A program made the translations under genes and the position numbers. From the NCBI RefSeq assembly GCF_015500075.1, contig NZ_CP045496.1, positions 2,490,001 to 2,554,000 on the forward strand: 64,000 nt of DNA, in the 5' to 3' direction. Under the pieces are notes generated by a model, which saw only the letters and a program-made list of their open reading frames with translations, was not told where the DNA came from and searched no databases. This DNA comes from Mesorhizobium sp. INR15. Its GTDB lineage: Bacteria; Pseudomonadota; Alphaproteobacteria; Rhizobiales; Rhizobiaceae. This document shows positions 51,723 to 60,445 of this stretch, one piece after another (the stretch's first letter is position 1; each line of letters starts with the position of its first letter).

Positions 51723-52118
51723 ATGAAGATCATTGCCTGCGGCAGCGTGCCGACCGTCATCGCACCAGAGAAATATTTCACCGGCCGAGTGCTGCAAACC
51801 CCGATCATCGAGAAGGAGGCGCCGGCGCGGCTGCGCGCCACGCTGGTCAGCTTCGAGCCCGGCGCGCGCACCCACTGGCACACGCATCCGCTTGGCCAGA
51901 CGCTCTATGTTACATCAGGTGCGGGCCTCGCCCAGACGTGGGGCGGGCCGATCCAGGAGATCAAGGCCGGCGACGTCATTTCGTTCGCGCCTGACGAAAA
52001 GCACTCGCACGGCGCCGGCGCTAAATCGGCGATGACGCATATCGCCATGCAGGAAGCGCTTGACGGCGTTCATGCCGATTGGCTGGAGCAGGTGAGCGCG
52101 GAGCAATATGGCGGCTGA
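51723..52118 (+). CDS. Cupin-fold protein
   Basis: 131 residues from the ATG at 51723. A single cupin beta-barrel: SFEPGARTHWHTHPLGQTLYVTSGAGLAQ with the metal-binding HxH and a later His in DEKHSHGAG. Relatives are described as (R)-mandelonitrile lyase-like or carboxymuconolactone-type cupins, but no substrate is clear. It is convergent with the TetR gene. Confidence 0.83.
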   Translation: MKIIACGSVPTVIAPEKYFTGRVLQTPIIEKEAPARLRATLVSFEPGARTHWHTHPLGQTLYVTSGAGLAQTWGGPIQEIKAGDVISFAPDEKHSHGAGAKSAMTHIAMQEALDGVHADWLEQVSAEQYGG

Positions 52119-52126
52119 GCCTGCCA

Positions 52127-52726
52127 CTATTGTGGCCGAAGCATCTTGAGAAACAGGGCGGACAGGCTTTCCGCAAGCTCCGTCCCGTCGCGTACGCCGC
52201 GCTCGATCGCATCGTCGACGGCGCCATGCAGCCCCTGGAACAGCACGATGGCGACCAGATCCGGATCGGCGACGGACCACGCGCCAGCCTCCGCGCCGGC
52301 CTTGAGCAAGGCAGAGATATCGCCGAGCAGAGGATTGTCGCCTTTCATCCGCCTTTGGTCGGGCCGGTGGTCATGGAAGACAACATCGTGCAACTGATAG
52401 TCGTCGAGATAGGCGTCGAACCCCGCACGGACAAAACTCGTCAGGCGTCCGGTCCAGTCGCCGGGCGGGCAGGCCTCTATCGCGGCATGGATGCGGGCGC
52501 GAAATCCCCTGATGAAGCGCTCGCGCAGCGCCGCGACCAGGTCCTCCTTCGAGGTGAAGTAGAGATAGAAGGTACCCTTGGCCACTTCGGCGCGGGTGGT
52601 GATTTCGTCCACGGTCGTGGGGCCGACACCCTTGGCGATGAAGATCGACGCGGCCGCCTGAAGGATTTCATCGCGGCGGACTTCGGCCGGCTTGGTGCGC
52701 GGCTTCGGGACTTTCTTGGCGGTCAT
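52127..52726 (-). CDS. TetR-family repressor
   Basis: 199 residues from the ATG at 52726 (AAGGAGG upstream). The HTH (ILQAAASIFIAKGVGPTTVDEITTRAEVAKGTFYLYFTSKEDLVAALRERF) is standard. The C-terminal domain is helical. Divergent from an MFS drug-type exporter with a perfect operator between, so it very likely represses that gene and perhaps itself. Confidence 0.9.
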   Translation of the reverse strand: MTAKKVPKPRTKPAEVRRDEILQAAASIFIAKGVGPTTVDEITTRAEVAKGTFYLYFTSKEDLVAALRERFIRGFRARIHAAIEACPPGDWTGRLTSFVRAGFDAYLDDYQLHDVVFHDHRPDQRRMKGDNPLLGDISALLKAGAEAGAWSVADPDLVAIVLFQGLHGAVDDAIERGVRDGTELAESLSALFLKMLRPQ

Positions 52727-52833
52727 AGGACCTCCTTGAATATGAGGCGGCAGGCATGAGTTGGTTCGCCAGTATCCCGTTTCTGGCTCAACACACAAGT
52801 CTTTTATAATTATCCTAAAATGACTTACCATAG

Positions 52834-52861
52834 TTGACTGACCATCGGTCAGTGGCATATA
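52834..52861 (+). promoter_or_regulatory. TetR operator within the MFS promoter
   Basis: The palindrome ACTGACC-ATC-GGTCAGT (52837-52853) is perfect. It lies between a -35-like TTGACT (52834-52839) and a -10-like CATATA (52856-52861), in the spacer of the promoter for the exporter starting at 52892. Occupation would block transcription. Confidence 0.8.
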
Positions 52862-52891
52862 TGAGCACTGAAATCACATTCAGGATATGTC

Positions 52892-54409
52892 ATGCCGAAC
52901 CGCCGCCTGCCGCTCGTCGCCGCCGTCTATCTCGGTTCCTTTGTCGCCTTGCTCGATGTCAGCATCGTCAACGTCGCCCTGCCAACCATCCAGCAAGCAC
53001 TGCGGACCGATTTCAGCGGGCTGCAATGGGTGGTCGATTCCTACACGCTGTGCCTGTCGGCCTTCATGCTGTCGTCGGGCCTGATCGGCGACCGCTATGG
53101 CCGCAAGCGTTCCTGGCTGGCTGGTGTCGGCATCTTCGTCTTGGGTTCGCTGATCTGTGCCGTGGCGCCCAACCTGGCGGTGTTGCTCGCAGGGCGCGTG
53201 GTGCAAGGCATCGCCGGGTCGCTGCTCATTCCAGGCGCATTGTCCATCCTGACACAGGCCTTTCCCGATCCGCGCGAACGTGCCGGTGTCATCGGCGGCT
53301 GGGCTTCGTTCGCCGCCATCTCGTTGCTTGTCGGTCCGGTGCTGGGCGGCATCCTGGTCGAGACAGTCGGCTGGCAAAGCATCTTCCTGATCAACCTGCC
53401 GCTCGGCCTGGTCACGATCGTGCTTGGCGCTCTGTCGATCGGCGAGACGGCGCATCCTGAACATGCCCATCTCGACCTTGTCGGCCTGGCGCTCAGCATC
53501 CTGTGGCTGGGCGCTCTGACCTTCGGCTTGATCTCAGCGGGCGAGACGGGCTGGAGCGATCCCAGGACGGTCACGGCCATCGCTGCCGGCATCGTCGGCC
53601 TGGCGGCCTTCCTGATCTTCGAGGCGCGGACGGCGCGGCCCATGCTGCCGCTTGGCCTGTTTCGCGACGTCCGCTTCGCTGTTGCCAATGTCGCCTCGTT
53701 CGCGCTCGGCCTGACCTCCTACACCAGCGTCTTCCTCTATTCGATGTTCCTGCAGCAGGTGCAGGGCTGGTCGCCAACGCAGACCGGCCTGTGCATGGCG
53801 CCGACATTCATCGTCCAGATCGTGGTGTCGCCGTGGATCGGCAGGCTGAGCGCGCGCTATGGCCATTCCGCGCTGATGGCCATCGGCTATGCCTTGATCG
53901 GCCTGTGCATGCTCGGCATGTGCTGGGCCGGGCCTTCGACGCCTTATGGCGCGATCGGCCTTCTCTTCGCCATTGGCGGTCTGGGCAATGCATTGGCGAT
54001 CCCGAGTTGCAGCGCGGCAGCCATGTCCTATGCGCCGCGCGAACGTTCAGGCATCGTGTCGGCGGTCATCAACGCAACCCGCCAGAGCGGTCTTGCCATC
54101 GGCATCGCCTTGCTCGGCGCCTTGATGAGCATGCGGGCGACCAGTCTGTTGACCGGATATCTTGGCGATGCCGGTGTTGCCAATGCCGAAGCGGTGGCCC
54201 GTGCGGCCATTTCCAGGCATGATTTCGCAACCGATGCCGCCATGGGCGAGGGCGGGTTGCGCGGCTTGTTCGCCACGGCTTACGCCGACGGCTTCCACGC
54301 CGCGATGCTGACGGCGGCGATTGTCGCGTTCCTCACCGCGGCGTTGCTGGTTGTCGTACTTTCGCCCGCCGAGGCGCGCTCGGCCAGGGAAGCCAAACAG
54401 CAGGCGTGA
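52892..54409 (+). CDS. MFS multidrug exporter, 14-helix DHA2 type
   Basis: 505 residues. The DHA2 pattern is clear: YLGSFVALLDVSIVNVALPTIQ at the start, motif A in SGLIGDRYGRKRSWLAGV, motif C in the PGALSILTQAF region, and about 14 hydrophobic helices. It exports drugs or other lipophilic cations in exchange for protons. The TetR neighbour and operator suggest ligand-induced expression. Ends in a strong terminator. Confidence 0.9.
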   Translation: MPNRRLPLVAAVYLGSFVALLDVSIVNVALPTIQQALRTDFSGLQWVVDSYTLCLSAFMLSSGLIGDRYGRKRSWLAGVGIFVLGSLICAVAPNLAVLLAGRVVQGIAGSLLIPGALSILTQAFPDPRERAGVIGGWASFAAISLLVGPVLGGILVETVGWQSIFLINLPLGLVTIVLGALSIGETAHPEHAHLDLVGLALSILWLGALTFGLISAGETGWSDPRTVTAIAAGIVGLAAFLIFEARTARPMLPLGLFRDVRFAVANVASFALGLTSYTSVFLYSMFLQQVQGWSPTQTGLCMAPTFIVQIVVSPWIGRLSARYGHSALMAIGYALIGLCMLGMCWAGPSTPYGAIGLLFAIGGLGNALAIPSCSAAAMSYAPRERSGIVSAVINATRQSGLAIGIALLGALMSMRATSLLTGYLGDAGVANAEAVARAAISRHDFATDAAMGEGGLRGLFATAYADGFHAAMLTAAIVAFLTAALLVVVLSPAEARSAREAKQQA

Positions 54410-54420
54410 TCCCAATAAAG

Positions 54421-54444
54421 AACCCGGCGCTGAGCCGGGTTTTT
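54421..54444 (+). terminator. Terminator after the MFS gene
   Basis: AACCCGGC (54421-54428) / GCCGGGTT (54434-54441), loop GCTGA, five T. Confidence 0.92.
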
Positions 54445-54467
54445 CATTCTTGCGATCCGCTGTGCAA

Positions 54468-55670
54468 TCAGGTCAGCGATGCGGTGAAGCGCTGGATGCG
54501 GGTGCAGGCTTCCTCAAGCAGCGTCTCCGAGGTGGCATAGGAGATGCGGAAGTTCGGGCCAAGGCCAAAGGCCGAGCCGAACACCACCGCCACGCCCTCC
54601 GCCTCAAGCAGTTCCGAGCAGAAGCTCTCGTCGGTGTCGATCACCTTGCCAGCCTTGGTCTTCTTGCCGATCAGCTGGGCGCAGGACGGATAGACGTAGA
54701 ACGCTCCTTCGGGCGATGGGCAGGTGATGCCGCGCGCCTGGTTGAGCATGGAGACCACGAGGTCGCGTCTGCCTTGAAAGATCGCCTTGTTCTTGGCGAT
54801 GAAGTCCTGCGGACCGTTCAAAGCCTCGACCGATGCCCACTGGGCGATGGTGCAGGCGCCCGACGTCTGCTGGCCCTGGATCATGTCCATCGCTTTGATC
54901 AGCTGCACCGGGCCAGCGGCATAGCCGATGCGCCAGCCGGTCATGGCATAGGCCTTCGACACGCCGTTCATGGTCAGCGTGCGCTCGTAAAGTTTCGGCT
55001 CGACCTGGGCGATGGTCTTGAAGACGAAATCGCCATAGGTCAGGTGCTCGTACATGTCATCGGTCAGCGTCCAGACATGCGGATGCTTCAACAGGACATC
55101 GGCCAGCGCCCGCAGTTCCGCTTCCGTGTAGGCGGCGCCCGACGGGTTCGACGGCGAGTTCATCAACAGCCATTTGGTCTTCGGCGTGATCGCCTTCTCC
55201 AGCACCGCCGGCGTCAGCTTGAAGCCATTGTCGATAGAGGTATCGGCAAAGACCGAGGTGCCGCCGCAGATTGCCACCATTTCGGGATAGCTGACCCAGT
55301 AGGGACGCGGGATGATGACCTCGTCGCCTGGGTTCAGCGTCGCCATGAAGGCGTTGAACAGGATCTGCTTGCCGCCGGTGCCGACAATGGTCTGCTCGGG
55401 CTTGTAGTCGAGATTGTTCTCGCGCTTGAATTTATTGGCGATCGCCTCGCGCAGCGGCGCGATGCCGGAAACCGGCGGATACTTGGTCTCGCCACGGCGG
55501 ATCGCCTCGATCGCGGCATTCTTGATGTTGTCGGGCGTATCGAAGTCCGGCTCGCCGGCGCCCAGACCGATAATGTCACGGCCGGCGTTTTTCAGCTCGC
55601 GCGCTTTCTGCGTCACCGCGATGGTCGCGGAAGGCTTTACGCGGGAAAGGGCGTCGGCAAGAAAGGCCAT
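54468..55670 (-). CDS. aatA: Pyridoxal-phosphate aminotransferase, aspartate type
   Basis: 400 residues from the ATG at 55670; the frame to 55760 is unsupported. Class I aminotransferase: GAGEPDFDTPDNIK, NSPSNPSGAAYTEAELRAL, and the PLP-lysine in TMNGVSKAYAMTGWRIGYAAGP. It closely follows the rhizobial AatA aspartate aminotransferase pattern (start MAFLADALSRVKPSATIAVTQKARELK). It converts aspartate and 2-oxoglutarate to oxaloacetate and glutamate in the cytoplasm. Confidence 0.9.
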   Translation of the reverse strand: MAFLADALSRVKPSATIAVTQKARELKNAGRDIIGLGAGEPDFDTPDNIKNAAIEAIRRGETKYPPVSGIAPLREAIANKFKRENNLDYKPEQTIVGTGGKQILFNAFMATLNPGDEVIIPRPYWVSYPEMVAICGGTSVFADTSIDNGFKLTPAVLEKAITPKTKWLLMNSPSNPSGAAYTEAELRALADVLLKHPHVWTLTDDMYEHLTYGDFVFKTIAQVEPKLYERTLTMNGVSKAYAMTGWRIGYAAGPVQLIKAMDMIQGQQTSGACTIAQWASVEALNGPQDFIAKNKAIFQGRRDLVVSMLNQARGITCPSPEGAFYVYPSCAQLIGKKTKAGKVIDTDESFCSELLEAEGVAVVFGSAFGLGPNFRISYATSETLLEEACTRIQRFTASLT

Positions 55671-55874
55671 GATCTGAGGTCTCCAAAGGGGCAACAAAGG
55701 ATCAGCGCGGCCAGGAATGGCCGCGGCGCTTCTCATGTCGCATGATTTTGCCTGATGCAAGCACTGTCCGCTGAGCCAGCCCTCAAGGTGGCGTGAACGG
55801 CAACAATAAATTCATTAACGGGCGGTAGACGCTTGCATGGCAGGATCGCACTCCAATCGCGGAGCGAGGAACCT

Positions 55875-56774
55875 TTGTCGCGCAGCATCGGGCTTGCCCA
55901 TATCATTCGCCAGGACGACGGCACCTCCACGGGTGTCTGGGGCATCTACACGCTGCAAAGTGCCTTTCAGCCAATTTTCGCCTTCAACGAAGGCAAGCTC
56001 TCGATCGCTGCTTTCGAAGGGGTGATCCGGCCGTTCCGCGATGGCGAGCCGCAGTCGCCGATGGCTTTCTTCAGCACCTGTCCGGCCGCCGACCGCCTGC
56101 ATATCGAAGCGCTGACGAGGACGCTGCATCTTCTGAACGCCGGCGCCTGCCTGCCGCAGGAGGCGTCGATCTTCGTCAATTTCGACCCCTCGGTGTTCAC
56201 CGAGCGCTCGATTGCCGACAACGCCTTGCGCGAAATGCGGCTGGTGCTGCATGAGGCCGGCATCGACCCACGCCGCGTCGTTTGCGAAGTAACCGAGCAG
56301 AGATCGGCATCGCAAGACACCTTGCACAGCTTTGTCGGAGCGCTGCGTGCCAATGGTTTTCGCATCGCCGTCGACGACTATGGCGCCGACGATTCCGACA
56401 TCAACCGCATCAAGGAACTCAAGCCCGACATCGTCAAGTTCGATGCCTACTGGATCACGCAGCTGATGGAGTCCGGCGCCGGCTTCGCGCTTTTGACCAC
56501 CATGGTGAAAGGCTTCGAGGCGCAAGGCATCCGCACCGTGTTCGAAGGCATCGAGGAGGGCTGGCAACTCGAGCTGGCCGAAAAGTCGGGAGCCTCGATG
56601 GTGCAGGGGTTCGTGTTGGCGCGGCCGGAACTGGCGCCGACCAGCTTCCGTGTCTTCGGCAAGAGCAGTCAGCCAGCCGCCGCGGCCCGCGACGCGGACA
56701 AACCACCTGTCGCGGCACCGGCGCTGCCATCGGGGCGGCCAGTGAAAGCGTTCGGGCGCAGGACGGCGCAATGA
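55875..56774 (+). CDS. EAL-domain protein 1 (c-di-GMP phosphodiesterase type)
   Basis: 299 residues from the TTG at 55875, preceded by GGAGCGAGGAACC; a TTG at 55833 adds 14 residues. No GGDEF. The EAL motif is changed to FEGVIRP (48-50 EGV). Other key residues stay: NFDPS, CEVTEQ, VDDYGADDS, VKFDAYW, EGIEEGWQ and VQGFVLARP. The C-terminal ~40 residues are Ala/Pro-rich. It may be active or bind c-di-GMP only. Ends in an ATGA overlap with a second EAL gene. Confidence 0.85.
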   Translation: MSRSIGLAHIIRQDDGTSTGVWGIYTLQSAFQPIFAFNEGKLSIAAFEGVIRPFRDGEPQSPMAFFSTCPAADRLHIEALTRTLHLLNAGACLPQEASIFVNFDPSVFTERSIADNALREMRLVLHEAGIDPRRVVCEVTEQRSASQDTLHSFVGALRANGFRIAVDDYGADDSDINRIKELKPDIVKFDAYWITQLMESGAGFALLTTMVKGFEAQGIRTVFEGIEEGWQLELAEKSGASMVQGFVLARPELAPTSFRVFGKSSQPAAAARDADKPPVAAPALPSGRPVKAFGRRTAQ

Positions 56775-57625
56775 GGTCCGAGCGGCGGCGCAATGTCGGC
56801 GACGCGATCTTTGCCGACGAGATCGGCATCGAGTTCGGCGTCTATGGCGAATTCCGGCTGCGCAGCGCCTATCAGCCGATTTTCGCGCCGCATGACGGAT
56901 TGCTGCGCGCCGTCGCGGTTGAAGGCCTGATCGAGCCGCACCGTGGCGGCAGGCCGGGCGCCGCGCAGACCTTCTTCGACGGCGTGCCGCCGCAGGATCG
57001 CCTGTTCGTCGAGACCATGTGCCGGATGCTGCATCTCAGCAATTACCGCAATATCGGGGTTGATGGGCTTGAGCTGTTCTTCAATTACAACCCGATGATC
57101 AACGATCACCTGGGGCGGGCGCTGGCCGAAATCCGGCTGATGACCCGGCATCTTGGCGACCTCGGCCTCGCGCCGGGCATGCTGGTCTGCGAGATCACCG
57201 AGCAGGCCGCGGATGATGCGTTGCTGGTCAGGCTGGTGCGCGAAATGCGGCGCGACGGCATCCGCATCGCCATCGACGATTTCGGCACCGGCCACTCGAC
57301 CGTGGAGCGGGTAACTTTGCTCAACCCCGACATCGTCAAGATCGACGGCACGTGGTTCGGGGAATTCTGCCGCCACGCCGCCGCCGAACGGTTCTTCCGT
57401 CCGCTGGTCTCGACCCTGCATGACCGTGGCGCCAAGGTGCTGGTCGAGGGCATCGAACAGTCCACGCATCTGCGTGTCGCGCTCGAAGGCGGCGTCGACC
57501 TGCTGCAGGGTTATCTGCTCGCCCGCCCGGCGCTGGCCGGCACTGTGTTCGAGGAGAAGCCGCTGGTGATCGAGACGCTGCTCGGCATGAGCGACAAGGT
57601 GGTGCCGTTGCATAAGCGGCGCTGA
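56771..57625 (+). CDS. EAL-domain protein 2
   Basis: 284 residues starting with the ATG that overlaps the first gene's stop. EAL reads AVEGLIEPHRGG, so the Arg of E(A/G)LxR is lost to Glu, while FNYNPMI, CEITEQAADDA, DDFGTGHSTVERV, VKIDGTW, VEGIEQSTH and LLQGYLLARP remain. The two are paralogues (both start with a GVYG-like region and read LQSAFQPIF / RSAYQPIF). Coupled tandem EAL genes may act as a heterodimer. Confidence 0.85.
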   Translation: MRSERRRNVGDAIFADEIGIEFGVYGEFRLRSAYQPIFAPHDGLLRAVAVEGLIEPHRGGRPGAAQTFFDGVPPQDRLFVETMCRMLHLSNYRNIGVDGLELFFNYNPMINDHLGRALAEIRLMTRHLGDLGLAPGMLVCEITEQAADDALLVRLVREMRRDGIRIAIDDFGTGHSTVERVTLLNPDIVKIDGTWFGEFCRHAAAERFFRPLVSTLHDRGAKVLVEGIEQSTHLRVALEGGVDLLQGYLLARPALAGTVFEEKPLVIETLLGMSDKVVPLHKRR

Positions 57626-57707
57626 TGGCCACAGGCCAAAACAAATGATTGGATGAAATTGCCGCCGTGGCGATAATCGCCTTTCCGGAGCGGGGAGGCG
57701 AGCAGCA

Positions 57708-58316
57708 ATGATACTCTACGGGATGGTCGACAGCGGCAATTGCTACAAGCCGCGCCTGTTGATGGCAAAGCTCGGCCTTGCCTTCAGGAATGTCGAGGTG
57801 AGTTCGCATACCGGCGAGACGCGAAAAGCGGATTTTGTCGCCAAGAACCCCAACGCCATGGTGCCGTTGCTCGAACTCGACGACGGAAGGCGGCTGGCCG
57901 AATCCAACGCCATCCTGCTCTATCTTGCCGAAGGCACGCGGTTCCTGCCTGATGATAAATACGAACGCGGGCTCGCCTATCAATGGCTGTTCTTCGAGCA
58001 GTACAGCCATGAGCCCTATATAGCGGTGCGCAAGGCATTGCTGACGTTTCCCGAACGCGCCCGGGACGCGACGCCGGAACGGCTGGCGGCAACCCTGGAG
58101 CGCGGTAACAAGGCGCTCAGTGTGATGAACAGGCAGCTTGAGACCAGCGCGTTCTTCGCCGGCAAGGCGTTGAGCATCGCCGACATCGCACTCTATGCCT
58201 ACACGCACACGGCGGAGCAGGGCGGCTTCCAGCTCGACGCCTATCCGGCTGTGGTCGAATGGCTGAGGCGGGTGGAAGCGGATGACGGGCATGTGCCCAT
58301 CGAGTGGCTGGGTTAG
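57708..58316 (+). CDS. Glutathione S-transferase family protein
   Basis: 202 residues. The thioredoxin-like N-terminal half (MILYGMVDSGNCYKPRLLMAKLGLAFRNVEVSSHTGETRKADFVAKNPNAMVPLLELDDGRRLAESNAILLYLAEG with the NPNAMVPLL cis-Pro and ESNAI glutathione-binding segment) and a helical C-terminal half are typical. The active residue is probably the Ser or Cys near SGNCYK. It may conjugate or reduce substrates with glutathione. Single gene. Confidence 0.88.
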   Translation: MILYGMVDSGNCYKPRLLMAKLGLAFRNVEVSSHTGETRKADFVAKNPNAMVPLLELDDGRRLAESNAILLYLAEGTRFLPDDKYERGLAYQWLFFEQYSHEPYIAVRKALLTFPERARDATPERLAATLERGNKALSVMNRQLETSAFFAGKALSIADIALYAYTHTAEQGGFQLDAYPAVVEWLRRVEADDGHVPIEWLG

Positions 58317-58393
58317 GTTTGTTCGACCAAGGCGCTAACCGCGGATCATCTTGGTGAACATTAGGGATTGGCAAAGGCCTCGACCAAAGCGTT

Positions 58394-58549
58394 CTTCTCC
58401 CCGTCGCTATACGGGGAGAAGATGGCGGCAGCCAGATGAGGGGCAGCGCCGACCTTTGTCGCAATATCGTGCTTGGGGTAGTCCTGAAGCGCCGCGCTGC
58501 CCCTCATCGCCCTGCCGGGCACTTCTCCCCGTATAGAGACGGGGAGAAG
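58394..58549. repeat. Paired palindromic repeat of RIME type, copy 2 (tails inward)
   Basis: Hairpin CTTCTCCCCGT (58394-58404) / ACGGGGAGAAG (58411-58421) with a tail to the right, and a second hairpin 58522-58532 / 58539-58549 with a tail to the left. Both tails carry GATGAGGGGCAGCG. The tails point inward, the reverse of copy 1 at 36204-36385. It fills most of the space after the GST gene. Confidence 0.82.
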
Positions 58550-58791
58550 GAGGCTGTGCTGCCGCCTTAGCCAACCACCAGCCGCTGGGGCTTAGACAAA
58601 TAAAAAGGCGGGATAAATCCCGCCTTCCCATTTTCGGTAGCCTGATCGGGAGCGTTTGGTCCGGGCTGGCAGCTATCTGCTGATCCAGCTTGTCGGGTCA
58701 TTCGCTCCGGTGCGCTTCTCGCGCGACTGTCAGTACATCCGTGACTTGCCGTGCGCCCCGGGCTCTCACCCGGCGCGCGCCATTCGCAAAA
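58550..58791. other. Non-coding interval after the repeat, with the cspA terminator
   Basis: No gene supported. It holds the minus-strand terminator at 58595-58626 and an Arg/Pro/Ser-rich shadow frame. Confidence 0.55.
58595..58626 (-). terminator. Terminator of the cold-shock gene
   Basis: GGCGGGA (58607-58613) / TCCCGCC (58618-58624) with adjoining A-T pairs. On the minus strand it is followed by TTTTTATTTG, so it ends the cspA transcript ~165 bases after the stop. Confidence 0.8.
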
Positions 58792-59004
58792 TCAGGCTGC
58801 CTTGCTCAGAGAACCAGCGGACGACTTGCCAGTGCGGCGGTCCTGCTCGATCTCGAAGTTGATCTTCTGGCCTTCGACCAGGGTCGACAGCCCAGCGCGC
58901 TCAACAGCGGAGATGTGAACGAAAACGTCCGCGCCGCCATTGTCAGGCTGGATGAAGCCGAAGCCCTTGGTGGAGTTAAACCACTTGACCGTTCCAGTTG
59001 CCAT
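58792..59004 (-). CDS. cspA: CspA-family cold-shock protein
   Basis: 70 residues, full length. RNP1 KGFGFIQ and RNP2 VFVHIS are intact (MATGTVKWFNSTKGFGFIQPD, NGGADVFVHISAVERAGLST). It binds single-stranded RNA or DNA as an RNA chaperone. Upstream lie ~80 bases of comparatively AT-rich leader, as is usual for csp genes. The C-terminus (DRRTGKSSAGSLSKAA) is the rhizobial form. Confidence 0.94.
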   Translation of the reverse strand: MATGTVKWFNSTKGFGFIQPDNGGADVFVHISAVERAGLSTLVEGQKINFEIEQDRRTGKSSAGSLSKAA

Positions 59005-59286
59005 TTTAGATAGTCCTTCAACATTTGCTTTAGTTTGACCGAATATGGATTCAGCCGGTGTGCATCGAGATTTTGGAGATAGACGTCAGCAAACGCGAAG
59101 ATCGCGAGGCCCGGATCGATCGGCCGAAATATCAATGGGACGCATATAGTCTGCTTTCGCAAGAAAAACAAGACTGCGTGAGAAAGCTGTGATCGGGCCG
59201 CTGCCCAATGGCCGCCCCAATCGCATGAAAACCTCGGCGTGGGATCGCGTTGCCAACGGCTTTGGGATCCGGCTTGGGAGAGGATC

Positions 59287-59613
59287 ATGAAGACCATTCT
59301 GCTTGCCGCCTGCCTGACACTGGTGGCCGCCGAGGCGCAGGCGATCTCGCGCTATGACCCGACGCATATGAGTTGCGGCAAGGTTCAGTCGACCATCGCG
59401 CGGCAGGGTGCCGTGATCCTGCGCTATCAATCGACCCGCGTGCCAGGACTGCCGCTTTACGACCGCTATGTGCAGAGCCAGCAGTTCTGCACCATGGGCG
59501 AGGTCAGGACCCGCGCCTATGTGCCGAGCGCCGACACCAAGTCCTGCCCAGTGTACATCTGCAAGCGCGTGGAGACCGATCATTTCCATCGCCGATTCTT
59601 CCGGCGCCACTGA
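59287..59613 (+). CDS. Small secreted protein, four cysteines
   Basis: 108 residues from the ATG at 59287 (GGGAGAGG just upstream). Signal peptide MKTILLAACLTLVAAEAQA is followed by an ~89-residue mature domain with four Cys (MSCGKVQ, QQFCTMG, SCPVYICKRV) that may form disulfides. Rich in Arg, Tyr and His at the end (HFHRRFFRRH). The motif ISRYDPTHMSCGKVQSTI occurs in several rhizobial hypothetical proteins by memory only. Function unknown. Confidence 0.65.
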   Translation: MKTILLAACLTLVAAEAQAISRYDPTHMSCGKVQSTIARQGAVILRYQSTRVPGLPLYDRYVQSQQFCTMGEVRTRAYVPSADTKSCPVYICKRVETDHFHRRFFRRH

Positions 59614-59688
59614 AGATTTTGCCGATTCCGGTGATGCCGGCTTCGGCATCGAGACGCCTCGGTGCGCGGCTCGTCGATGTCGCCCGGC

Positions 59689-60264
59689 CTAGAACCCGAA
59701 CGAGACTTGCGCCGCCGGCGGGGGACCGACGCGCACGCCTTCCATGGCCAGCATCTTTTCCTTTGTGGCGGAACCGCCGGGGGCCGAGAAGCCGCCGATC
59801 TTGCCGCCGGCGGCAAGAATGCGGTGGCATGGGATGACCAGCGGCACCGGGTTGGCGCCAAGGGCCGCTCCGGTTTCACGGGCAAGGCCGGCATGGCCGG
59901 CGGTCTTGGCCAGTTCGCCATAGGTGGTGGTTTCGCCGAAGGCGAGCTTGCGCGCCGCATCATAGATGGCGAGGCGGAAATCATCGACGCCGGCAAGGTC
60001 GACCGGCACGCCGGTGAAGTCGATATCCTCGCCCGCTGCATAAGCTTTGATCGAGGCGATCAGCTCGGCCACCCATGCTGGCTGCTGGCCTGGGTTGGAG
60101 GCGTCGACACCGGCATGTCGCAGAAGCCGGCGCTCGACCGCCTCGCGGCTGCGCTCGGGCAGGCAGAGCCGGATCAGGCCCTTTTCGCTCCAGGCGATGC
60201 CCATGAAACCGATCACTGTTTCTAACACTGCGTGGCCGGCTGTGATCTCTGATGGCGTTTGCAT
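59689..60264 (-). CDS. ogt: Methylated-DNA-protein cysteine methyltransferase
   Basis: 191 residues from the ATG at 60264 (AAAGGAG upstream). The active-site PCHR in NPVPLVIPCHRILAAGGKIGGFSAPGG and the helix-turn-helix GETTTYGELAKTAG are intact. It transfers methyl from O6-methylguanine to its own Cys, an irreversible repair. A clear N-terminal ribonuclease-like domain (residues 5-90) matches the Ogt class. Single gene. Confidence 0.93.
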   Translation of the reverse strand: MQTPSEITAGHAVLETVIGFMGIAWSEKGLIRLCLPERSREAVERRLLRHAGVDASNPGQQPAWVAELIASIKAYAAGEDIDFTGVPVDLAGVDDFRLAIYDAARKLAFGETTTYGELAKTAGHAGLARETGAALGANPVPLVIPCHRILAAGGKIGGFSAPGGSATKEKMLAMEGVRVGPPPAAQVSFGF

Positions 60265-60445
60265 GGTCTGCTCCTTTCGCAAAATGGCGGGAAAGCGGCA
60301 TTCGCGCTAGTACATATCAGGAACAATATGGCAGTTCGGCCTGAGTCTTGCCACCCGAAAACCACCTGGGCGCCCCGATTGCCCGCCGGGAATCGCTGGT
60401 GTAAGTGATTTCTTAACGACCCGACGAACCGGACCCGAGCGCGGC

